From Paraspadella gotoi (Eukaryota > Chaetognatha), in assembly GCA_051294375.1 (NCBI GenBank), contig CM119266.1:25840161-25904160 (forward strand): 64,000 nucleotides of DNA, written 5' to 3'. Below, piece by piece: positions 1 to 9,929 of the stretch. The position numbers and the translations under genes are program-made. The first letter of the stretch is position 1; each line of letters starts with the position of its first letter. Below the pieces are notes generated by a model. The model ran no database searches. It saw only the letters and a program-made list of their open reading frames with translations, and had not been told where the DNA came from.

Positions 1-2
1 AA

Positions 3-242
3 AGACACCGAGAGCTAAATGCCAAAATAAGCTTGGCCAAGGCCAGAGTACACTACGCGAGTTTCATGATAGAGGTCAAAAAATGCTATGAGTTTGGATT
101 TTTTCCGGAGGATAAATTGAGTCGTGTTTTTGGAGAAGATATAATCAAGAACGTCGAAATGGATCCGCCCATGCAGCAACTCATACATGGTGACAATTTT
201 ATAAGCGCCGGTAAAAAAACGCTGTCATTTGAAAAACAGTGA
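3..242 (+). CDS. 3' end of an unidentified protein-coding gene (partial)
   Basis: The frame is open from the left edge of the window to a TGA at 240-242, giving about 79 residues with balanced composition and no repeats. The first part is rich in K, E, R and A and could be the end of a helix or coiled coil; it is followed by the segment EFGFFPEDKLSRVFGED. No domain was recognised. The real exon boundary may lie outside the window, so the left coordinate is only the first in-frame base. An inverted, decayed copy of the last codons lies at about 1,040-1,113, which supports this being a real gene end that was caught in a local duplication. A chance frame is possible but less likely. Confidence 0.5.
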   Translation, partial: RHRELNAKISLAKARVHYASFMIEVKKCYEFGFFPEDKLSRVFGEDIIKNVEMDPPMQQLIHGDNFISAGKKTLSFEKQ

Positions 243-1113
243 TTAGTTCATTGATTTTAAAATTTAGTTGAGTAGAAAATATTAAAGTCAAAATTTATAT
301 TGATCAGTTAAGATATGCCTTGACAATGAGTGGAGAAAGTTGGCTTGTAAAATCGGGTTTCATTTTCCAACTCACTTTTTTTAGATTCAATTTTTTTCTC
401 TTACTTTCAGTAAGTTTTCTGAAGAAATTTTAAATAAAATAATATTAATATTATTATCTTCTGAAAGCCCTTTCAAATTTAAAGAGAATGACATAGTTAC
501 AAATACTGTAGTATAAAATTTAACCGGCCCAGCTTTAATTTAATTAGGATACTCAAAAATAAAACATCTTTCCAAAAATTTAAGATTTTTATCAAATTGT
601 GATTGGGTATCTTAATATATATTTTTTTCAGGCTCTTTCATGATACTTATATAAATAATAATATTTTATGTTATAATAATTTAAACAAGTCATATATTTT
701 TAAAAAATATTTAAAATTTTAAATAATTCACTTTTGACTGTTATAATTGAACCAAGGCTGGGCAGCTTCATTTTTATGTTAGAGCTTTCGTAAGTATATC
801 ATTCTCTTCATTTTTTAAGGGCTTTCTGAGGATATTAATATTGTTAATATCTTAATAAATACTTTGTTTAAAAAAGTGCTAAAAGTTGAAAAAAAAATTG
901 AATTTAAAAACAGTGAGTTGGAAAATGAAACCCGATTTTACAAGCCAACTTTCTCCACTCATTGCCAAGGCATATATTCACTTATCAATATAAAATTTGA
1001 ACACATAAATTACTTTAATATTTTCTACTCGACTAATTTTTAAAATCAATGAAATAACCACTGGTTTGCCAATGAGAGCGTTTTTTTACCGGCGCTTGTA
1101 AAATTGTCACCAT
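184..1113. repeat. Large imperfect inverted duplication including a gene 3' end
   Basis: The left arm (about 184-545) and right arm (about 735-1,113) are reverse complements with scattered mismatches and small indels. Shared landmarks include AAGTTGGCTTGTAAAATCGG at about 340 and its complement at about 937, and the GCGCCGGTAAAAAAACGCT block at 206 and its complement near 1,080. The spacer is about 190 bp. The left arm covers the last codons of the plus-strand gene; the right-arm copy has lost the open frame. Confidence 0.8.
1040..1113 (-). pseudogene. Inverted decayed copy of the 3' end of the 1-242 gene
   Basis: Read on the minus strand, this stretch repeats the last codons and 3' flank of the gene ending at 242, but with substitutions (for example in the block after the GGTAAAAAAACGCT motif) and no matching stop. 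It is the outer part of the right arm of the inverted duplication. It is probably a non-functional by-product of the duplication. Confidence 0.45.
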
Positions 1114-1259
1114 GTAAAAGCTAATTTCAAAAAAAATCCCTGCAAATTTGGAAAGGGTTGTCGAAATGATTCGTGCTTTAATTTGCATTAATTTATGTAA
1201 AAATTGAATATTTAGAAAGCAAAACTTTTGTAAAAGAATCATGTTTTTAATGTACTAGT

Positions 1260-1493
1260 TTTGAAAAGTAAATATTAATTTGACCTAACTCTTTTTTATA
1301 AAGGCGAGGTAAAGAGCAAGAAAATTGGTTATTCGGCGATAATACGTTCACTGTACTCTCTCTTCTTTTTCTCATACTTTCTTTCTCCACCTACGGTCAG
1401 CTCTTTTATTTCTTATTTTTCATTCAGAGCTAAGCAGTAAGCATTTCTTGTGGCATTTATCTATAATCATGTGCAACTAATTTTTAAATGAGC

Positions 1494-1530
<37 letters not shown>

Positions 1531-1624
1531 TACAGTGAACGTATTATCGCCGAATAACCATTTTTCTTGCTCTTTACCTCCCCTTTATAAAAAAGAGTTA
1601 GGTCAAATTAATATTTACTTTTCA
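1260..1624. repeat. Foldback module A: inverted arms, pyrimidine/purine tracts, core
   Basis: Left arm 1,260-1,365 and right arm 1,520-1,624 are close reverse complements. Both contain GGTTATTCGGCGATAATACG or its complement. Inside lies a short CT-rich stretch, a core of about 120 bp (1,370-1,493), then a (GA)n tract (1,496-1,530). The core is shared with the next module. No coding potential was seen. Confidence 0.8.
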
Positions 1625-1745
1625 ACAGTCGAAAAGATGGAGTTATTCGTATTCCCTGAAGCTGAAGGAAAGAATGTTTCTGAAAACTAAGAAACAATGG
1701 ATAAAATCGCCATTACACTATCCTTATATTATTAATTATCTTTTT

Positions 1746-1792
<47 letters not shown>

Positions 1793-1921
1793 CTTCTTTT
1801 TATCAAACTTTTCTTTCTCCACTATGGTCAGTTCTTTTGTTTCTTATTTTTTCATTCGGAAGCTAAGCAGTAAGCATTCTTGTTTCATTTAAATCTATAT
1901 CATGTGCAACTGATTTTAACT

Positions 1922-1956
<35 letters not shown>

Positions 1957-2085
1957 CGAGAGAGAGACATTCAAGATTTAAGGATAGTTTAATGGCGATT
2001 TTATACCATTGTTTCTTAGTTTTCAGAAACATTCTTTCCTTCAGCTTCAGGGAGATACGAAATATCCATCTTTTTCGACTGTTGA
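1622..2085. repeat. Foldback module B: same core as module A, different arms
   Basis: Left arm 1,622-1,735 and right arm 1,975-2,085 are reverse complements (GAAGCTGAAGGAAAGAATG and its complement). A (CT)n tract (1,750-1,790) and a (GA)n tract (1,921-1,967) flank a core at 1,804-1,920. That core is homologous and in the same orientation as the core of module A: both contain GCTAAGCAGTAAGCATT and ATCATGTGCAACT. The arms are unrelated to those of module A. Confidence 0.8.
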
Positions 2086-2877
2086 AACTTCGTCTCCCGC
2101 CGGCGACGCTCACGATAATAATGACTTGCATAGCGGGCGGCGCTTAATCTCGCAGAGAGGCGAGGAAAGGAGGGGAGGAAAGGAGATAGGGATGAAGTGG
2201 AGCGAAAGAAATGAAAATGGGGAGTGAGAGGAAAGCAGGAAGAAAGGAAGGAGAAAAGGAGTGAGAAATAATTCACTTTGTCGGTCCGTCGGTCCTCCCC
2301 CTCAATATTGTCGGGCACTAACTTATATCAATGTCAGAACATCGAATTATGATAAATTATGAAAAAAAATGATGTCCGTCCTGTCCGTCTTTTCAGCTTC
2401 CGTCCGTCGTCCGTCCCACCTTAGCAAAAAACACCAATTACTCGTGATTGGATGGATGGATTTGAATGAAATTTTGTGTGTGGTAGGGAGTGGGTGATTG
2501 AGCTGGATATAAGTTTCGATGATCGTCCGAGTGGAATGAGTTTAATGGAAAAAACAAAATATAATTCACTATTTGAAACACCATGCTCATGAGTGGATGG
2601 GGCGATTGACCTAGAATTTTGTATGTGAGTAGGAAAGTGTGTAATAGATTTAGATGAAATTTTGTGAGCGGAAGGAAAGTTTGTGAGAGAAGCTAGATAT
2701 AACGTTTGACGGAATTGTGCCAGTGGAAATGAGTTTAAATGGAAAAATATAAGTCACATTTACTTTTATTAAGGACATCGATGATGATAAGCTGTATATA
2801 AATTTCTATAATTAATTATTAGAACAAAGTTTGAAGAGAGATTTAACAACGATTATATATTTCAATTAATTATTAAA

Positions 2878-2931
2878 TATTAAAATTAATTAATTAATAT
2901 AATCGATTAATTAATTAATTAATTAATTTTC
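2878..2931. repeat. (TTAA/ATTA)n AT-rich simple repeat
   Basis: Near-perfect ATTA/TTAA tetranucleotide run. A similar run lies at 3,473-3,545 on both sides of a 10-N gap. Confidence 0.75.
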
Positions 2932-2954
2932 GTAGGCAGATCCGACATTGTTTG

Positions 2955-3218
2955 CTCAAACTTGTTTATATTTTAGTCAACTTGCATAATTTGGTTAACA
3001 CTTCAATAATTTGGTAAACTTTCATAATTTGGTAAACTTTCATAATTTGGTAAACTTTCATAATTTATTCAACTTGCATAATTCAATCACTTGCATAATT
3101 TGGTCAAATTGCATAATTTTGTCAATTGCATAGTTTTGTCAACTGGCATAACTTGGTCAACAGGCATAAATTGGTCAATTTGCTTAATTTGGTCAACTTG
3201 TATAATTTGGTCAACAAT
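2955..3218 (+). repeat. Minisatellite of about 19-20 bp
   Basis: Roughly a dozen tandem variants of a unit resembling TTGCATAATTTGGTCAACT, with drift such as GGTAAACTTTCATAATTT in the left part. It has no coding potential. Confidence 0.8.
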
Positions 3219-3485
3219 CAACTTAACAATTAGCTAATTATTAATTTTATCTGTGATAAATAGAAAGAGAAAAAGCGAGAGAAAGTGTGAAAAAAAATTT
3301 TTAAGAAAATTTAAGTAAATGTGACTTTTGTTTTTTTATTAAAACTCACTTTCACTTGCACACTTTTCTACCCATACTCGAAATTTTATCTTACTTCATC
3401 TATGAAATTTTAAATAGTAGAATAAAGAGTAGGATAGTTTTAATTTTTTAATTCACTTATAAAAAAAATAAAATAATTAATTAAT

Positions 3486-3495
3486 NNNNNNNNNN
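3486..3495. other. 10-N assembly gap with duplicated flanks
   Basis: Ten Ns. The sequence ATTCACTTATAAAAAA starts both at about 3,450 and directly after the gap at 3,496, followed each time by an AATTAATT run. The two contig ends therefore probably overlap and were not merged. Confidence 0.85.
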
Positions 3496-3991
3496 ATTCA
3501 CTTATAAAAAATAATAAATTAATTAATTAATTAATTAATTATTAATATCAGTCTTTAAGTCCGTCCCACATTAGTATTAAACTCAAATTATTCGTGATTA
3601 GATAGATGGAATGAAATGAAATCTTGTGTGTGGATAGAAAAGTGTGTGATTGAGCTAGATATAAAGTTTTGCTCACTCTCTCTCTCAAACCGTCAGCCTC
3701 TCCTCAACAACGTGAGTTCATCTGAGGCAATCTACAAACTAACGATTATTAATTACAAAGCTTAAATGAAAAAATTTTATTTCATGATGTGGAACTCATT
3801 TAATGCTGATCATGAATTAAAAATCTTGATGAATATTTTTTTTGTTTTTTTTTGGTACCCTAAAATTCACTAAGTAGGTCTGTCGTTTACTGCCCATTAT
3901 TTGTTTATTTATAATTCATTTAATTCCTTTTTGAACATCAAATTATGAATATTTTTTTAAAAAATTATGTCTCTCTCTATCAGTCCATCAG

Positions 3992-4076
3992 TACTATGTC
4001 GATCAAAAAAAAAAGAAAAAAAAAGAAAAAAAAAGAAAAAAAAGAAAAAGAAAAAAAAAGAAATAAAAAAAAGAAG
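3992..4076. repeat. A-rich (AAAAAG)-like simple repeat
   Basis: Runs of A interrupted by single G. Low complexity, no gene. Confidence 0.8.
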
Positions 4077-4287
4077 ATAGATGACTGATTAGCTTCTTAC
4101 CACTAAATTATTGTGGCCACGTCATACATTGTTTGCTCAAACTTGTTTCTATATATTTTAATTGAAATAAAAAAATTGGGTTTAAAAATATAAATATTAT
4201 AATTTTTAAATAAAATATGGAATAAATGAGTTAACAATAATTTTAAAAAAATATATATTTTTTTCGGTTACATGAAACAAGTCTTGA

Positions 4288-4437
4288 AAGAGAGAGAGAG
4301 AGAAAGAGATAGAGAAAGAGAAAAAAAGATAGAGAAAAAGAAAAAGAAAAAGAAAAAGAAAAAGAAAAAGAAAAAGAAAAAGAGAAAAAGAAAGAAAAAG
4401 AGAGAGAGAGAGAGAGAGAAAGAAAGAAAAAGGGAGA
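4288..4437. repeat. Purine microsatellite (GA)n and (AAAAAG)n
   Basis: About 150 bp of pure purine on the plus strand: (AG)n, then AAAAAG hexamers, then (AG)n again. The open frames here are repeat artefacts. Confidence 0.9.
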
Positions 4438-4504
4438 GATATTCTCAGATACAATAACATAGTCAGAAAATATATTTTCTCATCTGAACTTTGCTCTCTC
4501 CTTA

Positions 4505-4680
4505 ACTCGCCCCTGGGGGAGCACTTTTTTGCTCCCCAAGGGGTTACCCCCAGGGGCAGACTTTTTTTGGCCCCATTGGGTCTATTAGGGGCGCCCCCTC
4601 AATGACCATTTTACTGCTCCCCCTGGAATAGTCTGCCCCCTGGGGCCGCCCCTTGAGCCACCCCGCGGGGCGGAGGATTT
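4505..4680. repeat. GC-rich palindrome cluster
   Basis: A GC-rich island in AT-rich flanks. It contains nested palindromes: GGGGAGCA paired with TGCTCCCC across a 6-base loop, and CCCCAGGGGCAGA at about 4,549 paired with TCTGCCCCCTGGGG at about 4,630. No coding signal was seen. It could be a foldback element or a strong secondary-structure site. Confidence 0.6.
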
Positions 4681-7190
4681 GGGAGATGACATATCTCAAG
4701 AGCCTGGAGAAGAGATAGTTTAAAGATAGTTTAAAGCATCGAAAATAGAAACTTGTTGAAAAATATGGGAAAAAGATGAAGTCATAGTCGTATCTTTTAG
4801 GAAAATTAAACAATGCATTATGTTTCTCTGAGTTCGTCGTCATTTCCTTTTTTTTACAAAACAAAGGACAATCGCAATGCGCATTGTGCAATGAAGACAA
4901 GGATTCTTCAAAACCTTAAATTGTTTTAGCCGTTGAAACAAGGGATCCTGCCGAAGTTTGGCGACAGACCAGAATATTTTCCTTTGGAGCCTCGTTCCAG
5001 ATTCCTACGGTTTCCCGGCGTTCTCGCGGCCGATCGCGTCCTATGATGGTCTTGCGGAAGAACATGCGCCGACCTTGATTTTTGTGAGAACGATTCGAAA
5101 CTTAACTTGAAATACCAACAAGGAAATCACACCTCGTACGTGCGCGGGAATTACAAAAGAGACTCAATCGAATCCAATTTTAATCTGGCTAGATTTTTTT
5201 TTAATTTTTTTTTTTTTTTTTTTATCTGAGCTTCGTCTTTTCATGACAACTGACAGAGGCCAAACGAGGTTTCGTCTCCCGTTTGTCATCGTTATGTCAT
5301 CGTTATGTCATCATCGTATCATACAATATCAAGGATATGGTCTGTATTACCGTCGTCGTCGATCCGATCCTGGACGTTTGAAATTTCCGTGGGGGCTCTC
5401 CACTCTCACAAAGAGGCATGGCGACCCTCGCTCCTCTCGGTCACTTCAAGCCTTCTTTTATTTTTAGTCAGAGGTGAGTGATTGAAGGGATATTCTCAGG
5501 TCATTCTTACTGACCACTACGGGTCGCAAAGTACAAAGACTTCTTCGTCGTCTTCGTCGTTGTATTCGTCGTCGTCGTTTAAATTATTTGAGTTCCCAAA
5601 TTGGCCTTATTTTTCCAGAACCCCCCCATTTAATCTTCAATTGAAAATTAGGTTAATTTTTTATTTTAAGTTTCTCTCTTTTCGTTGCAAACAACGATTT
5701 TTAATTGACAAAATAGTCGGACATATTTCGACTCTTGTTTTTGAGAGTCTTCATCAGTGTTTTACTTTGACAAGATTTACTCTGCAAACCTTCTGTTAGA
5801 GAGAGAGAGAGAGAGAGTTTCCAACAAAGAATTGAGTAAAGGTTAGTGGTCAGATGTGAGGTTAATTTTTTAAATTAAAAATTAGGTCTAGACATTCGAT
5901 TAAAGGTTAAGGTTATTTAGATTAAATATCAAGGTTAAAATTAAATTCCGGGATAAAGGAACTGAAGACAGCTGAGTGAAGTAGGTTTAAGTTTATATTT
6001 TCTCCGTTACCTTCTTTCTTTCGTGACTCATCCTTTCTTTATTTTCTCCTTTCTTATCTTAGTCCCTCTTTTTTCTTTAAAAAAAAGCTCTTTTACTTTT
6101 TTATTTTTTTAGCCATTCGTCCTGGGAAAGCAAGGTGCAGGAACGAAACTACTTTATCTCTTATTTTATTTCACTTGTTTTTGCATTTTTATCTTTTCTC
6201 TTCTTTTTTTTTTCCCCGCGCGATTGAGATGGCGCTTGTTTTTTAACCGATGCCCCCGCGAAAAGTAAACAAAACGTTACTATTTATTTCCCATCGTTCG
6301 TTTTATAACTATAGTAAAAACATTATGCGCCTCGAAAAATTATGAACGAACTAAGAAAAGGGACGGGAACGAGCGGGAGAAACGAATAACATTCGCTGCT
6401 CATAACAACTTGTTGTTTTGATTCTTTCTTCGGTGAAAAAAGGCGAAGGGCTTTTTGAAAAACAACCGCCCATGGCTGTCGTCAGCGGAGTCGTCGTCGT
6501 CGTCGACATCGTTGTTAACTTCTCAATCGTCTTGCGTCGTTGTTGTTGTTCTGTTGTTGCTGTTGTTGCTAAATCAGGCGGGACAGTGAATTTCTTATGA
6601 GAAGTAAATATTTTCTGAGAGCATTTATACGATTGACATTAATTTTCAATAAACTCATTTAACCGCCTGTATAAATAATATAAAAAATAAAAATAATAAA
6701 TAAAATCTTTATGTGAAAGAATCACAGAAATAAATTAAAAATTAAACGAATAAGTACAATTAGATAAAAACCTGTCTTCATTTGAAAAAATATACACATC
6801 ATTCCAGTTCCCTTCAATGTCGTTGTCATCATCGTTTGTGTCGTCGTCGTCTTCATCGTCGTCGTCTTCATCGTCCTCGTTTGTGTCATCGTCGTTGTTC
6901 CTGTGAGAAAATATTCCTTATCGTCCGCTACGTATTTCAAAACTTCTATTTTTCAAAAACTTTTTTCTTTCTTTCTTTCGTTTTTTTTTAAGAGATGAAC
7001 GACTACTTCGTACATTTCAATCAGGCTTACAATAGTCAATACGATTCGATTAAGCGGTAAAAGTTTGAAACTTTATTTACTACGAATTAATCATTGATGA
7101 CGATTTCGTCGCCGCTGCTTTGAATTAATGAATAGGTTTGGCGGGAAATTTAATAAATATTTTTTCCCGGCCAAATTTTTTGGGGAGTGA
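4681..7190. other. No gene recognised
   Basis: The more GC-rich part, 4,940-5,470, ends in a good splice-donor-like CAGAG|GTGAGT at about 5,474 and may hold a non-coding or short 5' exon, but no supported product was found. The rest is AT-rich with short GTC/GTT runs (6,495-6,570, 6,815-6,900) and a degenerate TTAAGG-type stretch near 5,840-5,945. Confidence 0.5.
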
Positions 7191-7195
7191 GAAAA

Positions 7196-7276
7196 AGGGA
7201 GGGAGGGAGAGAAGGAGAGAAGAGAGAGAGAGAGAGAGAGAGAGGAGAAGAGAGAGAGAGAGAAGAGAGAGAAGGT
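7196..7276. repeat. (GA)n microsatellite
   Basis: Interrupted GA run with GGGA units at its left end. Confidence 0.9.
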
Positions 7277-7925
7277 TTGCAAGACGCGTTGGGCCTTGGG
7301 CGAGATCAGGATCGGACTCATCCCTGCCCGTCCTCACCTCCTCCACCTCCAAATCCCTTCAACACCCCATCGGGCCCCCTTCCCTCGACCAGCATCCGTT
7401 TTTAATGAACATCTAGATCGGGTTTCTGTCTTGCGAGAGAAAAACCACTTTTCTTTGCCAAAGATAAAAACTAAAAAAGATAGCAATGAAAAAAATATTG
7501 GATGCCGATGAATTTTGATTGGTTTTCACGGAGCGGCACACTTCTGATATAGAAAAATTCGAGAAGAAATGACTTAGACCGATAGGTTTTATATGTTTAT
7601 CTTAAATCTTTGAATTACAATTCGTTTTTGTTATTTGTATTGTATTTTGACTTTCTTTTTTGCTATTTAAAATAGTTTAGAGATGAAACGAAAAATTCGT
7701 TGTAATAGCAATTTTTATTTTTATTATTGTACATGTTTCGACTCTTAGTGTTACGAGTCTTCAGCATCAGCATTAAATATTCAACTACCACGATTGTGCA
7801 GATCAACTTTTGTTTACGGTTTCGGTTCGCTCGTAACTCGTAACCCAGGCAACAACCAAAGAAAAAAAATCAACAACTCTCGACAACGCGACAACGCAAA
7901 AAACGAAAATAAACAAAAAGGACAA

Positions 7926-7927
7926 CA

Positions 7928-7975
<48 letters not shown>

Positions 7976-7992
7976 CGACCACGACGACGACA
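7926..7992. repeat. (GAC)n trinucleotide microsatellite
   Basis: About 18 nearly perfect ACG-type units. It gives poly-Asp or poly-Ser chance frames. Confidence 0.9.
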
Positions 7993-8029
7993 AGTGGCAG
8001 ACGCTACAAAGTCGCCAAATAAAAAAAGC

Positions 8030-9820
8030 GTGAGAGGTTATTCTCTCTTCACGCAACAGTAAACGTGAAAAGCTTAAAGCTTTAATCAGTCGGTGCTGAC
8101 TCTTGCAACTTTTTGTATCGGAGAAGCGAAGAGAAGGAGAGGCCACGGGGGGGGGAAGAAGTTTCCAATGGAATTACGGGGGTGTGAATGGTTTTGGGCG
8201 GGTGAACGAATTGTAGGATGAGTCTGTTGAGTAAGTCAAGTGGGGGGCTGGGAGAGATAGAAAAGGGTAAGGGAAAGAAATCAAGGAAACATAAGGAAAG
8301 GTGGCCAACTTTATCAATTCATGAACGAGAAAATAAACTGGAAATTGTCGGAGCGACGACCAGGTACAAAGTAAGGTGAAGGAATTTCCATTCACTTTTT
8401 GCGAGAGAAAGAAAACGGATTCGAAATGTGAATTTTAAAAAAAACCTGTTTGATTTCACGCGAGATTTTTTTTTCCTTTTCTTTTTCTACTTTTCTCCTT
8501 TTCTTTTTTCTTTCTTTCCTAATGATTTATCGTCTTTCCACTTTGAAGAGAAGGTTTCTGACAAGAAAAAAAAATCTTCACTCGTTTTTATCTGCCTCCA
8601 ATCCAATCCTGGTCACGTTGGGATTCCAATCACGGGTCAAAGACAGAAGGAACCGCGGTTCGGTCGGTCTTGGACTTACTAGCTCATCTCCTTTTCAGTG
8701 TCAATCGATCATTACGCGTCTTCGTGACTCGTGACTTTTGCGTATTTCTTACGTCGTTAATTATTATTACATTTTACGAAACTATCGTAAGTAAATTCGT
8801 ATGGGATTCCGCAGTGTTTTACGACTTATCGAGAAAATCCCTATACTTCCGGCATTTAGACCGGCGCTACCCAAAGACCCTTTCCGGCGCAACCCCGTTC
8901 GGCATCCGCACGTGCCGAGCGCACGTTTCGACTCGAACGTGCGATTTCCCCACGCGCATCTCTAGCCTCGTTGCGGATTCTAAAGACGCCGCGTTTTCCG
9001 CAAGCCGCCGCTCAAAAGGAAAAGAGGGAGGCTGAAAATTCTTCACTTATCTCTGAAAATTTACCCTTTTATACAATTTACAGTTTGAAATGGAACGAAA
9101 TATCAAAAATACTCAACTTTACGTTTACTAAAACTATAAAATGCCTCCGCCAATGAAAAAAAAAAGGTTTTATTCATATCGAAACAAACGCAAAAAAGAA
9201 GGCCGTACGAAAAACTTTGGAATGAATGGAAAAAGTCGTGGGGAAGAACCAGGCTTGACTGTCGTGGTTGCTGTTGTTGGTTTGGCTGTTGTTGTTGTTA
9301 CACTTCATCAATATCGGATGAGTTTGGCCTCGGTCGTTCTATTCAGGGCAAATTTAAGGGGAAGAGAAAAAAGTCGGAAACGAAGATGCAAGAAAAAACT
9401 TAGATGAGATGTTCACGAGTACTACATATATTGTTTTACATCAAAATGATGTATTAAATTTTAAAACTTCAGAAATTTTTTTTTTAAATATATTTGGTGT
9501 CGATTTTAGATTTATTTTGAAAATAACAATAAGATTTTCCGATTACCGACCATCACTAATCGGGTTTAGAGCTTGACATTTGTTTTAGCTCTTTCGTCGC
9601 CCGCTAAAAAAAATAAAAATAATCCGTGAGTGACGGTGAATTTTTGTGCCATAAAATATCCAGTTCAGAGAAAAGGCTTGGAAATAATTTCGGATTCTGA
9701 ATGCGATTCGAGCGATTTTCTCGAATCTACTTGGGCGTTATGATCCGCCCTCTGTCGCCAACAAACCTTACCATTTCCTTACCCCATTCACGCTCTCCAC
9801 CTCCCTCTACGTCGCCCACG
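8030..9820. other. No gene recognised
   Basis: Mixed sequence with short T-rich and A-rich runs. The stretch 8,860-9,010 is GC-richer but gives no protein that looks conserved. The hydrophobic frame around 9,230-9,330 comes from GTT/TTG-rich sequence and has no supporting splice structure. Confidence 0.5.
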
Positions 9821-9821
9821 C

Positions 9822-9852
9822 CCTCTCTCTCTCTCTCTCTCGTCTCTCCTCT

Positions 9853-9915
<63 letters not shown>
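9822..9915. repeat. (CT)n microsatellite
   Basis: Interrupted CT run of about 94 bp. Confidence 0.9.
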
Positions 9916-9929
9916 GCACTCATAGATTT

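Larger units (their letters stand above)
2385..3680. repeat. Dispersed AT-rich repeat cluster, probably degraded transposon pieces
   Basis: A block at about 2,395-2,530 (GTCCGTCCCACCTTAG, then CGTGATTGGATGGATGGA, then GTGATTGAGCTGGATATAA) recurs in direct orientation at about 3,560-3,668. Parts of 2,630-2,775 recur inverted at about 3,312-3,405 (AAGTAAATGTGACTT with flanks). The segments between hold an ATTA-rich stretch and a minisatellite. No coding frame was seen. This looks like a decayed non-autonomous element, but the family was not recognised. Confidence 0.55.

Noticed and set aside
2957-3218. Possible CRISPR-like array
   Set aside because: Units are tandem without unique spacers, diverge gradually and lie in an animal genome; it is a minisatellite.
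5418-5473. Short ATG-led stretch ending at a good donor (CAGAG|GTGAGT)
   Set aside because: Could be a 5' exon, but ends in phase 2, encodes no signal peptide and has no partner exon that I can identify.
9141-9407. Frame with hydrophobic segment that could be a signal or membrane exon for the CUB gene
   Set aside because: The hydrophobic part is GTT/TTG-rich low complexity, there is no donor in phase 1, and the basic N-terminus is too long for a signal peptide.
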